A DNA stretch of 5,629 bases, taken from Deltaproteobacteria bacterium (GTDB lineage Bacteria; Myxococcota_A; Polyangia; Polyangiales; Houyiibacteriaceae). Made by a program: the position numbers and the translations under genes. Below are positions 1-5,629 of this stretch, one piece after another. The number at the start of each line of letters is the position of its first letter. Positions within the stretch are counted from its first letter, which is position 1. The stretch spans positions 1 to 5,629 of the forward strand of contig JAPUKT010000294.1 in NCBI GenBank assembly GCA_027295555.1, in the 5' to 3' direction. The notes under the pieces were generated by a model. That model saw nothing but the letters and a program-made list of their open reading frames with translations, was not told the origin of the DNA and ran no database searches.

Positions 1-1047
1 TCTAGCATCCAGATTGTCTTGGTGCTGTGGATTGCGGCTTGGGGCTGCGACGGCAACACGTCGTCGCAGCCCCCTCGGCGCGCCGGGGCCCGAGGGCCGG
101 CCGCCGTCGAAGCCGCACCCTCGCGGAAGACCACCAGCGAAGGCATCGCGGTCACGAACTTGAACGCATCGATCGAGGCTTCGCGACGAAGACTCGAGGC
201 CGGGCTCGACGTGGCCACCGCGTCGGCGCTCATCGAACAACTCATGCTTCGCGCGGATTTCTACAGGAGCTTCGACGACTGGGAGGAAGCCTCCAAGGTT
301 TCGCGCGCGGTTCTCGAGGCGCATCCGACGAACCCCGCGGCGATACTTCTGCGCGCTCGTGTGCTCAACACGCTTCACGAGTTCGACGCGGCGCTCGCCC
401 TGATCGAGGAGGCTCGAGCGCAGAAATCAAGCAGTGGGGCGGTCGCGGCCGGAACGGAGCTCGAGGCCCAAGCGAAGCATTTGGAGGCATCGATTCGGCT
501 CGCGCAGGGCGGCCCGGTTGACGAGCTCGTCGCTCGCCGCCGAGCGCTGGCGACCTCTTTGCCCACGTACCAGAACATTACAAGTTCGGCGTTGGCCCTG
601 GCGCAGCAGGGGCGGTTCGGGGAGGCGGACGCTGTCTTCCGTAGCGCGCTCGAGCAGTACCGCGATGTATCGCCATTCCCGTTTGCCTGGGTTGCGTTCC
701 AGCGCGGCGTGATGTGGTCCGAGCAGGCGGCCAGGCCCGATCTCGGTCGACCTCTCTACGAAGAGGCGCTTGGGTACCTGCCCGGCTACGTGCTCGCGAA
801 TGTTCACCTCGCCGAGCTAGACGCCCTCGGAGGGGACGTGCAGACCGCGATCGGCCGCGTCGAACCGCTGGTCGGGAGGACGCAGGATCCGGAGCCCCTC
901 GCTCTGCTCGCGACCCTCGAACCCTCGATCGATCGAGCGCGTCGCTACGCTGTGCAGGCCGATGCGGCTTACCGCCAGCTCATCGAGCGCTTCCCCGAGG
1001 CCTTCGCACACCACGACCCGACGCACCTGAGCGCCGGGCCGATGTGA
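1..1047 (+). CDS. TPR-like putative lipoprotein, 5'-truncated by the window edge
   Basis: The frame is open from base 1. The first possible start inside the window is TTG at 19 (342 aa), but upstream in-frame codons add SSIQIV, extending a hydrophobic stretch that ends WIAAWGC. That looks like the core and lipobox of a lipoprotein signal peptide whose charged N-terminus lies off the window; Trp before Gly-Cys is unusual for a lipobox. Counting from the TTG, residues 11-40 form a Pro/Ala/Arg/Gly-rich linker. From about residue 65 the protein is Ala/Leu/Glu-rich with helix-turn-helix pairs typical of tetratricopeptide repeats, clearest at 81-131 (DDWEEASKVSRAVLEAHPTN, then HEFDAALALIEEA), with weaker repeats near 188-214 and 243-280. 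The likely role is a protein-interaction scaffold on the periplasmic side of a membrane (inference). No catalytic motif is visible. It ends just after FPEAFAHHDP, a rather abrupt finish for a repeat protein. It converges with the Rieske gene; its partners lie off the left edge. Confidence 0.72.
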   Translation, partial: SSIQIVLVLWIAAWGCDGNTSSQPPRRAGARGPAAVEAAPSRKTTSEGIAVTNLNASIEASRRRLEAGLDVATASALIEQLMLRADFYRSFDDWEEASKVSRAVLEAHPTNPAAILLRARVLNTLHEFDAALALIEEARAQKSSSGAVAAGTELEAQAKHLEASIRLAQGGPVDELVARRRALATSLPTYQNITSSALALAQQGRFGEADAVFRSALEQYRDVSPFPFAWVAFQRGVMWSEQAARPDLGRPLYEEALGYLPGYVLANVHLAELDALGGDVQTAIGRVEPLVGRTQDPEPLALLATLEPSIDRARRYAVQADAAYRQLIERFPEAFAHHDPTHLSAGPM

Positions 1048-1070
1048 TCTTGGGGGCGATCCGGACGGGT

Positions 1071-1087
1071 GCGAGCCACCAGCTCGC
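1071..1087. terminator. Hairpin between convergent genes, possible weak terminator
   Basis: GCGAGC (1071-1076), loop CACCA, GCTCGC (1082-1087) form a perfect 6-bp stem in the 57-nt gap between the convergent TPR and Rieske stop codons. No T-run follows on either strand, so it is not a standard intrinsic terminator. The position is suggestive, but a 6-bp GC stem can arise by chance in this base composition. Confidence 0.25.
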
Positions 1088-1104
1088 CTGAATCGTGGAG
1101 ACAC

Positions 1105-2265
1105 TCACGTGGCCAGCTCTGCGAGCGCACGGTCGCGTGCGAGGTGAAAGAGTCGCATCCCCTCTTCGAGGCCGCCCATCAAGACACTGGTGTTCGCGCC
1201 ACTGCGGAGCGTGGTCTGGATGCTTTCTGCGATCGCGAGGTCCTCCTTCTCGAAAACCTCCTCGTGGATGTGGGTGAAGCTTTTCTCGAGCCGCGCCCGG
1301 GCCACCTCGTCGGCCGGTTCTTCGGCGACGAGCATCCGATGCACGACGCGCACACGATCGACGCCCTCGGGCATGAGACTCATCTGTGAGAGCCACAGGG
1401 GATGAAACACGAGGACCGCATTCGGGAACACGTTGTAGAACGGGGTCGTGTCGCGGCGGAGGTCCCACCCGTCCTCGTGCCCTTTGGCGGCTTCGAGCAA
1501 GGTCTTGCGCGCTCCCACCTGACGGATGTGCGGCGCGCAATCGTCGACGATTTGACCATTCAAGAAGAAGCGCGAGAGGCTCGTTCGATGCAGCGATTTG
1601 AGATGGTAGCCCTCGGCAAAGGCATCCATGACCAGCTTCCAGTTCGCGGTCCTGGTCGACGAGACCTTGCGGGCCACGTGGTGGGTCGCGAGCCCGAATG
1701 CGTCGAAGTCATCGTCGAGCACAGGTCCAAGCGCAGCGGCGATATCGAGCGCTGCGCCGTCTGGTGGGTCGATCAAAGCCCAGACAAAGCCATGCCGGAC
1801 TTCGTGCTGCACGATTCGAAGGCCAAGGTTCGGGCGGTCGAGGGCGTCAAAGACCTCTTCGTTTGGGACATGAAGGAGTGATCCATCGAGTCGATAGCTC
1901 CATGCATGATATGGGCATGTGATCGCCTTTTTGCAGGTTCCCTTCTCGTCGCTGACCAGTCGCGTGCCCCGATGCCGACAGGCATTCACGAACACGCGGA
2001 TCTCGCTGTCGGTGTCACGTAGGACGACCAGCGGTACACCGCACACATCTTCGGTGACGAAGTTACCTGGCTCGGGAACCTCCGAGACGTGGGCCACGAT
2101 GATCGGTTGCCGGCGGAAAAGCGCGATTCTTTCCTTCTCGAGCTCAGCGAGATCGATATAGCGGTCAACCGAAACATGCGACGACCGTGTCGGTATCTCC
2201 GAAGAAGGCTCTTTGCTCATGGTAATGAGCCGCCGCATCACTTCCAGCCGAACCGGGGGACGCAT
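1105..2265 (-). CDS. Rieske non-heme iron oxygenase, alpha subunit
   Basis: This is a mononuclear-iron oxygenase of the aromatic-ring-hydroxylating/choline-monooxygenase-like group. Such enzymes use electrons passed through a Rieske [2Fe-2S] cluster to activate O2 at Fe(II) and hydroxylate or demethylate a substrate in the cytoplasm. Numbering is from the longest start (386 aa). The Rieske cluster ligands are C96-x-H98 (NACRHRG) and C117-x2-H120 (CPYHAWSY). The catalytic domain follows from about residue 200, with NWKLVMDAFAEGYHLKSLH at 208-226: H221 and H226 are iron ligands, and E218 sits at the position that links the two metal sites in the family. D342 in the EKED segment is the likely third iron ligand. 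Length and domain order are normal, so it looks functional. The start is uncertain: ATGs at 2265, 2238 and 2220 are in frame. I favour 2220 (MSKEPSSEIP...), about 371 aa, because the first 15 residues look like translated leader, but no start has a strong ribosome site. No reductase, ferredoxin or beta subunit is nearby, so the electron donor is elsewhere. Substrate cannot be assigned. Confidence 0.93.
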   Translation of the reverse strand: MRPPVRLEVMRRLITMSKEPSSEIPTRSSHVSVDRYIDLAELEKERIALFRRQPIIVAHVSEVPEPGNFVTEDVCGVPLVVLRDTDSEIRVFVNACRHRGTRLVSDEKGTCKKAITCPYHAWSYRLDGSLLHVPNEEVFDALDRPNLGLRIVQHEVRHGFVWALIDPPDGAALDIAAALGPVLDDDFDAFGLATHHVARKVSSTRTANWKLVMDAFAEGYHLKSLHRTSLSRFFLNGQIVDDCAPHIRQVGARKTLLEAAKGHEDGWDLRRDTTPFYNVFPNAVLVFHPLWLSQMSLMPEGVDRVRVVHRMLVAEEPADEVARARLEKSFTHIHEEVFEKEDLAIAESIQTTLRSGANTSVLMGGLEEGMRLFHLARDRALAELAT

Positions 2266-2480
2266 CGACCAAGACTAGGCGAACCGCCTGCGCGCGGCAA
2301 ACACCGCGTTCAGGCAAGCGTCACTCGAACAAGCCCAACGACCGGCAGGCGCTTCGTGTTGAGGCGCAATCGGTTATGACAAACCAATGCTGGATGTCTC
2401 CAGCCGACGTCGGGAGCTCGCACAACGGTTCGACTGACTCGTGCCTGAAGCACGCCCTACCTCGGCGGGATCTCTTCACG
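2266..2480. other. Intergenic region between the nhaR remnant and the Rieske gene
   Basis: About 215 nt with no supported gene. It should hold the Rieske leader and any promoter of its own, but I see no convincing -35/-10 pair. Two small symmetric elements are present: a perfect 10-bp palindrome CCGACGTCGG (2404-2413) and a 5-bp hairpin CGTGC-CTGAA-GCACG (2440-2454) just past the nhaR stop, without a T-run. A TCGAACA word at 2325-2331 matches the half-site of the nhaR-upstream dyad, but the same word also occurs inside the TPR gene. Confidence 0.4.
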
Positions 2481-3281
2481 TCACGTGAACAGCTCGGAGC
2501 GGGCCGCCTCGCAGATCGCCGCCACGGCCGGGTGCCGAACGCGACGCTCGACGGAGATCGCGTAGAAACGCTCGCTGACGTCATCTGTCGCCCCAATCGG
2601 TTGGACCTCGTACTGCCGTGCGACCTCGTCTTCGCTCGTCGAACCATTCATCGAGCTCACGTCGGAGAACGGTATTCTCCCTCGGCAAGAGCACCGGTGC
2701 CCCGTCGAGCGATCTCGGGAATCCCTTGCGCAGGCGACTCGCCAGATCAGGTGGTGCCATGAAGGTGACGCCGCAGCTTCCGAGCTGATGGTTGTGGGCC
2801 CGCACATTCATACCGGGTGGGATCGGGGCATCTGACAGCACGACATCGAGGCCGTGGACGGCGAGATCAGCGAGCAGCTTCTCCGGCGTTCCCTCGCGGC
2901 AGACGATTCGGACCGGCTCCTCCAACAAGAGCGCCGGCTTGATGAGTCGGTGCGCGACGAGCTTTGGCAGGACGTCGGCTACCCCCACCACGAGCCGCAG
3001 CGGGCGACCGGTCGGCTGTCCACGAAGGGCCTCCCGGAACTCCTGGCCGAGCGAGAAGATCTCGTCGGCGTATCGCAAGGCAACGTGACCGACATCCGTG
3101 AGGAGCATGCGACGGCCGGATCGCCGGAACAGCTTTTCCCCGAGGGCCGTCTCGAAATCGCGAATCTGCGTGCTGACGGTCTGAGGCGCTAGGTGCAACT
3201 TCCTGCTGGCACGGGTGAGGTTGCCTTCGCGCGCGAGACGGCCCAGAACAGCCGTAGGTGGTGGTAATTGAAGCTCTCCAT
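2481..3281 (-). pseudogene. nhaR: nhaR-like LysR-family regulator, broken by two lesions
   Basis: An intact NhaR is a DNA-binding activator of about 300 aa that controls Na+/H+ antiporter genes. Here its parts lie in two frames. (a) From ATG 3281 the protein starts MESFNYHHLRLFWAVSR, the classic NhaR N-terminus (compare E. coli INYNHLYYFWHVYKEG). It leaves frame in the alternating CG run 3228-3235 and would stop at 3191-3189. (b) The next frame continues with REGNLTRASRKLHLAPQTVS, the helix-turn-helix, then LFRRSGRRMLLTDVG, RYADEIFSLGQEF and the effector domain (VGVADVLPKLVAHRL, DVVLSDAPIP) to RRELDEWFDER; it then reads into unrelated residues and stops at 2583-2581. (c) The C-terminus, EDEVARQYEVQPIG through RFYAISVERRVRHPAV to ARSELFT, is back in the first frame from about 2633. 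Against E. coli NhaR recalled from memory, about 33 residues between WF and this segment are missing, so roughly 100 nt are deleted at 2634-2640. A possible ribosome site AAGAAG precedes ATG 3281. No single frame encodes the whole protein. A continuous frame from 3345 to 2581 exists but begins in non-homologous leader sequence. Confidence 0.8.
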
Positions 3282-3293
3282 CCCGGTTCTTCT

Positions 3294-3331
3294 TGTTCGT
3301 CCGTATCGAACAAATAATACCAAATGTTCGA
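3294..3331. promoter_or_regulatory. Operator-like half-sites over a possible nhaR promoter
   Basis: Three half-sites occur in a row: TGTTCG (3294-3299), TCGAACA (3306-3312) and TGTTCGA (3325-3331). The last two form a perfect 7-bp inverted repeat around a 12-nt AT-rich spacer. On the minus strand that spacer contains TATTAT (3319-3314), preceded by GG, a plausible -10 for nhaR with only a poor -35 (TTTCGG at 17-nt spacing). The local AT content stands out from the GC-rich surroundings. LysR regulators commonly bind dyads overlapping their own promoters, so an autoregulatory site is a reasonable inference. The protein that binds is not shown. Confidence 0.4.
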
Positions 3332-3580
3332 ATGGACCGAAACACTTCCGGTTGATACTAAAGACGTCGGAGTTGATTCATGATATGGACCGTTGCAGGC
3401 GCAGCAAGGGCCCCTATCGTTGAGTTCAAGTGCCCGGAAGTTCTCTTTCAGTCTGTCCCGGAAACAGCTGCATCGTTGAAAGCTCCCACCTTCCCGTTGA
3501 GTCTGCGACCGTGATCGGAAGCGACACGTTCAACTTGCTCGGTGGCCTACGCCACTGGCAATGTGGCTACCGGTGAGACG
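3332..3580. other. Remainder of the divergent intergenic region, antiporter leader
   Basis: About 250 nt with no supported gene. It should hold the antiporter promoter. TTGATA (3352-3357) could be a -35, but no good -10 follows at 16-18 nt. Just before the antiporter start, GTGGC (3542-3546) can pair with GCCAC (3551-3555), which can instead pair with GTGGC (3563-3567), giving two mutually exclusive 5-bp hairpins. The likely ribosome site is GGTGAG (3572-3577). Confidence 0.4.
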
Positions 3581-5236
3581 ATGACCGAGCTCGTCTTCCT
3601 CCAGGACTTGGTCGTCATCCTCACGGCGGCCGTCACCGTGGTTGTGCTTCTGCGCCGCTTGCAAGTGCCGTCCATCGCGGGGTTCATCGTCGCCGGAACG
3701 ATGGTTGGGCCGCACGCACTGGGGCTCGTTCAGGATCTCCACCAGGTCGCGGTGCTCGCCGAGCTCGGGGTTGTGCTGCTCCTCTTCGGAATCGGTCTCG
3801 AACTCTCCTTGGACCGTGTTCGTCGGCTCTGGCGACTGATCCTCCTCGGCGGCGTCATCCAGGTGGCTGCCACCGTCTTGGTGGTATCGGGGCTCAGCGT
3901 TCTGTTTGGTCGAGACATTCGCTCCGGACTTGTGCTGGGTTTCATCGTGGCGGTCTCCAGTACTGCCATCGTCCTCAGGGGCCTCTCTGCGCGGGGAGAG
4001 CTCGAGACGCCGCACGGTCGATTGACGCTAGGCAGTTTGGTCTTTCAGGACCTGTGTGTCGTGCCCATGGTCCTCGTCATTCCGTTCCTTGGCGACGCCA
4101 CTGGCGACGGCACGAGTTTTTGGGTTCCGCTGGTGACGGCTGCACTCGTCGTCGCCGGTGCATTGGTGGCCACGCGGCTTGTTGTGCCGCGTTTTCTCGA
4201 TGCAATCGCGCGCACGCGACAGCGCGATCTCTTCGTCCTTTCTGTCTTTCTGATCTGCCTTGGAACCGCGTGGGCAGTTTCGAGGGCGGGCGTATCGCTC
4301 GCCTTGGGCGCGTTTCTTGCCGGTCTTGTCGTTTCGGGTAGCCGATACCGCGAACAGGCGATCTCGGATCTCGTCCCGCTACGCGACGTTCTGACGAGCG
4401 TGTTCTTCGTCTCGATCGGCATGCTGCTCGACCTCCGGAACGTCCTCCAAGACCTGCTGCCGATTCTCGGGCTCTTCATGGCCATCATCGCAGGCAAGTT
4501 CATCATCATCTTCCTCACCGCTTCCGTCTTGAGGCTCCCGCTGCGCGCACGAGTCCTGACCGCTGCGTCCTTGTCCCAAGTGGGGGAGTTCTCGTTCATT
4601 CTCCTTCTTGCGGCGGGCGGGACAGGCCTCGTGGATGAGCCGTTGGCGAGCAATCTCACCGTGGCAATCATCCTCTCGATGCTGGTAACGCCGTTCGTGC
4701 TCGCTCTAGAGCCCCACCTGGCGGCCGGATTAGGGAAGCTCAGTCCCTTGACCCGCCTTCTCCAGGTGCGAACGACAGAGGAGATGCGGGAGACCGAATC
4801 GCTGCGGAACCACGTCATCATCGCAGGGTACGGCTTGACCGGCCGGAGCCTGGCCCGCTCACTCGCTCGGATTGGTACTCCGTACATGATCGCCGACCTC
4901 AACACCGAGAACGTCCGGGACGCGGTTCTGCGGGGAGAGCCGGCTTGCTTCGGAGATGTAACCAGCGCCGAGGTGCTCGAGCACCTCGGCGTTGCTGACG
5001 CCAGTGAGCTCATCATCGCGATCAACGATCCCAACGCAACTGCCCGGGCTACGAGGGCCGCTCGTCGAGCGGCGCCAGATCTTCGGATCACCGTACGAAC
5101 GGCTTACGAAGCCGATGTGAAGCGCCTGGAGCAGGCCGGCGCCACTTATGTCGTTGCTGCGGAAACCGCGGCGGCGGACGTCATCACCGATTATGTTCTT
5201 CGAACGCTCGACAGCAGTCCAGTGGAGCGACCCTGA
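3581..5236 (+). CDS. CPA2-family cation:proton antiporter with C-terminal RCK (TrkA-N) domain
   Basis: An inner-membrane monovalent cation (K+ or Na+)/H+ antiporter of the Kef/YbaL group. I chose ATG 3581 (551 aa): it has GGTGAG three bases upstream and begins directly with the first membrane helix. A GTG at 3542 would add 13 unlikely residues. Residues 1-380 form about a dozen hydrophobic helices. Family-typical segments are VPSIAGFIVAGTMVGPHALG (29-48), LLLFGIGLELS (67-77), SSTAIVLRGL (126-135), VFQDLCVVP (154-162) with D157 as the likely ion-binding aspartate, VFFVSIGMLLDL (274-285) and LSQVGEFSFIL (331-341). A cytoplasmic linker leads to the RCK domain from about 410: HVIIAGYGLTGRSLARSLA (411-429) is a Rossmann GxGxxG nucleotide loop, and the acidic D439 (ADLN) follows at the end of the second strand. 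NAD(H)-type gating is therefore expected. No TrkA-C domain follows, and the overall size is close to E. coli YbaL (about 558 aa). It is divergent from the nhaR remnant, a likely former regulator. All motifs are intact. The exact ion and any glutathione dependence cannot be read from the sequence. Confidence 0.95.
   Translation: MTELVFLQDLVVILTAAVTVVVLLRRLQVPSIAGFIVAGTMVGPHALGLVQDLHQVAVLAELGVVLLLFGIGLELSLDRVRRLWRLILLGGVIQVAATVLVVSGLSVLFGRDIRSGLVLGFIVAVSSTAIVLRGLSARGELETPHGRLTLGSLVFQDLCVVPMVLVIPFLGDATGDGTSFWVPLVTAALVVAGALVATRLVVPRFLDAIARTRQRDLFVLSVFLICLGTAWAVSRAGVSLALGAFLAGLVVSGSRYREQAISDLVPLRDVLTSVFFVSIGMLLDLRNVLQDLLPILGLFMAIIAGKFIIIFLTASVLRLPLRARVLTAASLSQVGEFSFILLLAAGGTGLVDEPLASNLTVAIILSMLVTPFVLALEPHLAAGLGKLSPLTRLLQVRTTEEMRETESLRNHVIIAGYGLTGRSLARSLARIGTPYMIADLNTENVRDAVLRGEPACFGDVTSAEVLEHLGVADASELIIAINDPNATARATRAARRAAPDLRITVRTAYEADVKRLEQAGATYVVAAETAAADVITDYVLRTLDSSPVERP
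4966..4991. repeat. Perfect 26-bp palindrome inside the antiporter RCK coding region
   Basis: The arm CGCCGAGGTGCTC (4966-4978) is followed immediately by its exact reverse complement (4979-4991). In mRNA it could fold as an 11-bp stem closed by a UCGA tetraloop. It encodes part of AEVLEHLG, where high-GC codons for EVLEHL are naturally palindromic, but the symmetry extends beyond those codons. No T-run follows, so it is not a standard terminator. Confidence 0.9.
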
Positions 5237-5370
5237 GACGCGGCGTGCGGTTAAGCATTTCCAGCGAGCTCTTTGTATTCGAGTATGTTCCCTGAGCCAC
5301 GCGGTGCGTTGCCTCAACGTCAACCTCGGACGCGGAAAGCTCATCGATTTCCGGCCTGCAACCGACCGAG

Positions 5371-5391
5371 TTTGGGACACTTTTTGGACAC
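5371..5391 (+). repeat. Two-copy tandem repeat TTTGGGACAC / TTTTGGACAC
   Basis: TTTGGGACAC (5371-5380) is repeated with one mismatch as TTTTGGACAC (5382-5391), period 11 nt. It lies 45 nt from the tRNA/tmRNA-like fragment. One helical turn of spacing would suit paired protein-binding sites, but this is inference. Confidence 0.5.
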
Positions 5392-5435
5392 CCAAGCGGA
5401 TCTCAGCCGAAACCCCAATGATCCCAGGCTCAAAA

Positions 5436-5458
5436 TGGTGGAGGCGGTGGGAATCGAA
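5436..5458 (-). other. tRNA/tmRNA 3'-end-like fragment, possible attachment-site remnant
   Basis: Read on the minus strand, the segment gives TTCGATT (T-loop consensus), CCCAC (3' side of the T-stem), CGCCTCC (acceptor strand), A and CCA, in the order and lengths of a tRNA or tmRNA 3' end; CGCCTCCACCA endings are familiar from tmRNA. The rest is absent: the five bases 5' of the T-loop are ATGTT, which cannot pair with CCCAC, and no D-arm, anticodon arm or 5' acceptor partner was found. It is therefore a fragment, not a functional RNA. Such partial 3' ends are typical of att sites left by elements that integrate into tRNA or tmRNA genes. Chance resemblance over 23 nt is unlikely but not excluded. 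Confidence 0.45.
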
Positions 5459-5563
5459 AACATCCGATTTCGGGTCGAATCAGGCAACTACGTGTAATCA
5501 CGGGAAACCGGATCCGGAGTTACCGGAAACAAAAGACAGCAAAAAGCACTTTCGGGAAACCGC

Positions 5564-5579
5564 TTTGCCAACTGGCAAA
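5564..5579. promoter_or_regulatory. Inverted repeat TTTGCCA-AC-TGGCAAA, operator-like
   Basis: Two perfect 7-bp arms flank a 2-nt centre. The 2-nt spacing suits a dimeric DNA-binding protein better than an RNA hairpin, although a 6-bp stem with an AACT loop is possible. No adjacent T-run argues against a terminator. The gene it might serve lies off the right edge. Confidence 0.3.
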
Positions 5580-5629
5580 ATCGAACGCGAGCATGTGCAG
5601 GGAAGGGCGGACGTGGGAGACGTGCCCAT

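Larger units (their letters stand above)
5237..5629. other. Right-end region without a recognised gene
   Basis: 393 nt downstream of the antiporter. No clear terminator is visible after the stop. It contains an 11-nt-period tandem repeat (5371-5391), a tRNA/tmRNA 3'-end-like fragment (5436-5458, minus strand), two copies of CGGGAAACCG (5501-5510, 5553-5562), a palindrome CCGGATCCGG (5508-5517) and an inverted repeat at 5564-5579. Base composition becomes more A-rich after about 5500, unlike the genes to the left. One plus-strand frame stays open from before 5237 to the window end, but its translation resembles no protein I know. Confidence 0.6.
5418..5629 (+). other. Unassigned open frame running off the right edge
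   Basis: From ATG 5418 (MIPGSKWWRR...) the frame continues for 70 codons to the window end without a stop, and the same frame is open leftwards past 5237, more than 130 codons in all. The product is rich in Lys, Glu, Thr and Pro and matches no family I recognise. It reads straight through the tRNA-like fragment (WWRRWES), as spurious predicted proteins next to such fragments often do. I see no ribosome site. It is probably not a gene. Confidence 0.12.

Noticed and set aside
72..96. CCCTCGG...CCGAGGG inverted repeat near the start of the TPR gene
   Set aside because: It lies in a low-complexity GC-rich linker-coding stretch where such pairing is expected.
924..937. CTCGATCGATCGAG palindrome in the TPR gene
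   Set aside because: It is built from a CGAT tandem in GC-rich coding sequence and is short enough to be incidental.
1402..1881. Plus-strand open frame opposite the Rieske gene
   Set aside because: It mirrors codon structure of the Rieske gene, which has complete iron-ligand motifs; no independent evidence.
2325..2331. TCGAACA upstream of the Rieske gene as a shared operator
   Set aside because: It is a single half-site without a partner, and the same word occurs at 233-239 inside the TPR gene.
3228..3235. Programmed ribosomal frameshift in nhaR
   Set aside because: No slippery heptamer or stimulatory structure is seen, and the second lesion downstream also removes conserved residues.
2581..3345. 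Intact 254-aa LysR regulator
   Set aside because: Its first 30 or so residues and last 15 or so residues are not LysR-like, while the true NhaR-like ends lie in the other frame.
4045..5091. Long open frame (348 codons) antisense to the antiporter
   Set aside because: Its translation is Arg/Ser/Thr-rich with no domain, as expected opposite a GC-rich gene whose sense strand has clear family motifs.
5273..5497. 74-aa protein starting at TTG 5273
   Set aside because: It reads through the tRNA-like fragment (MVEAVGIE...), has no ribosome site and resembles known spurious predictions.
5400..5520. Complete tRNA or tmRNA gene on the minus strand
   Set aside because: The T-stem cannot pair and no 5' acceptor strand, D-arm or anticodon arm could be found.

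Overview
This is a GC-rich window, roughly 60-65% G+C by eye. It carries two intact genes, one gene cut by the left edge, and one decayed regulator gene. Codon choice and gene families fit a high-GC bacterium of proteobacterial or myxobacterial type (an inference). No rRNA gene, complete tRNA gene, CRISPR array or transposase was seen.

Layout, left to right. (1) 1-1047 (+): 3' part of a TPR-like, probably lipid-anchored protein; its frame is open to base 1. (2) 1105-2265 (-): Rieske non-heme iron oxygenase alpha subunit, convergent with gene 1. (3) 2481-3281 (-): an nhaR-like LysR-family regulator broken by two lesions, a 2-nt change in a CG dinucleotide run and an apparent deletion of about 100 nt that also shifts the frame. 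(4) 3282-3580: divergent intergenic region with TGTTCG/CGAACA half-sites around a possible nhaR -10 element, and alternative hairpins before the next start codon. (5) 3581-5236 (+): intact CPA2 cation:proton antiporter of the YbaL/Kef type with a C-terminal RCK (TrkA-N) domain. It contains a perfect 26-bp palindrome in the RCK coding region. (6) 5237-5629: no recognised gene, but a minus-strand fragment resembling a tRNA/tmRNA 3' end, short repeats and a weak open frame that runs off the window.

How the parts relate. NhaR-family regulators classically control Na+/H+ antiporter genes, so a broken nhaR divergent from an intact cation:proton antiporter makes sense as a former regulator-target pair. 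The same regulator lies upstream of the Rieske gene on the same strand and could have controlled that instead. Both large intact neighbours keep full frames, which argues against generally poor sequence, although the CG-run lesion alone could be a sequencing error. I did not find a convincing new multi-gene system. The points most worth a second look are the nhaR lesions, the operator-like half-sites, the 26-bp palindrome and the tRNA/tmRNA-like scar.
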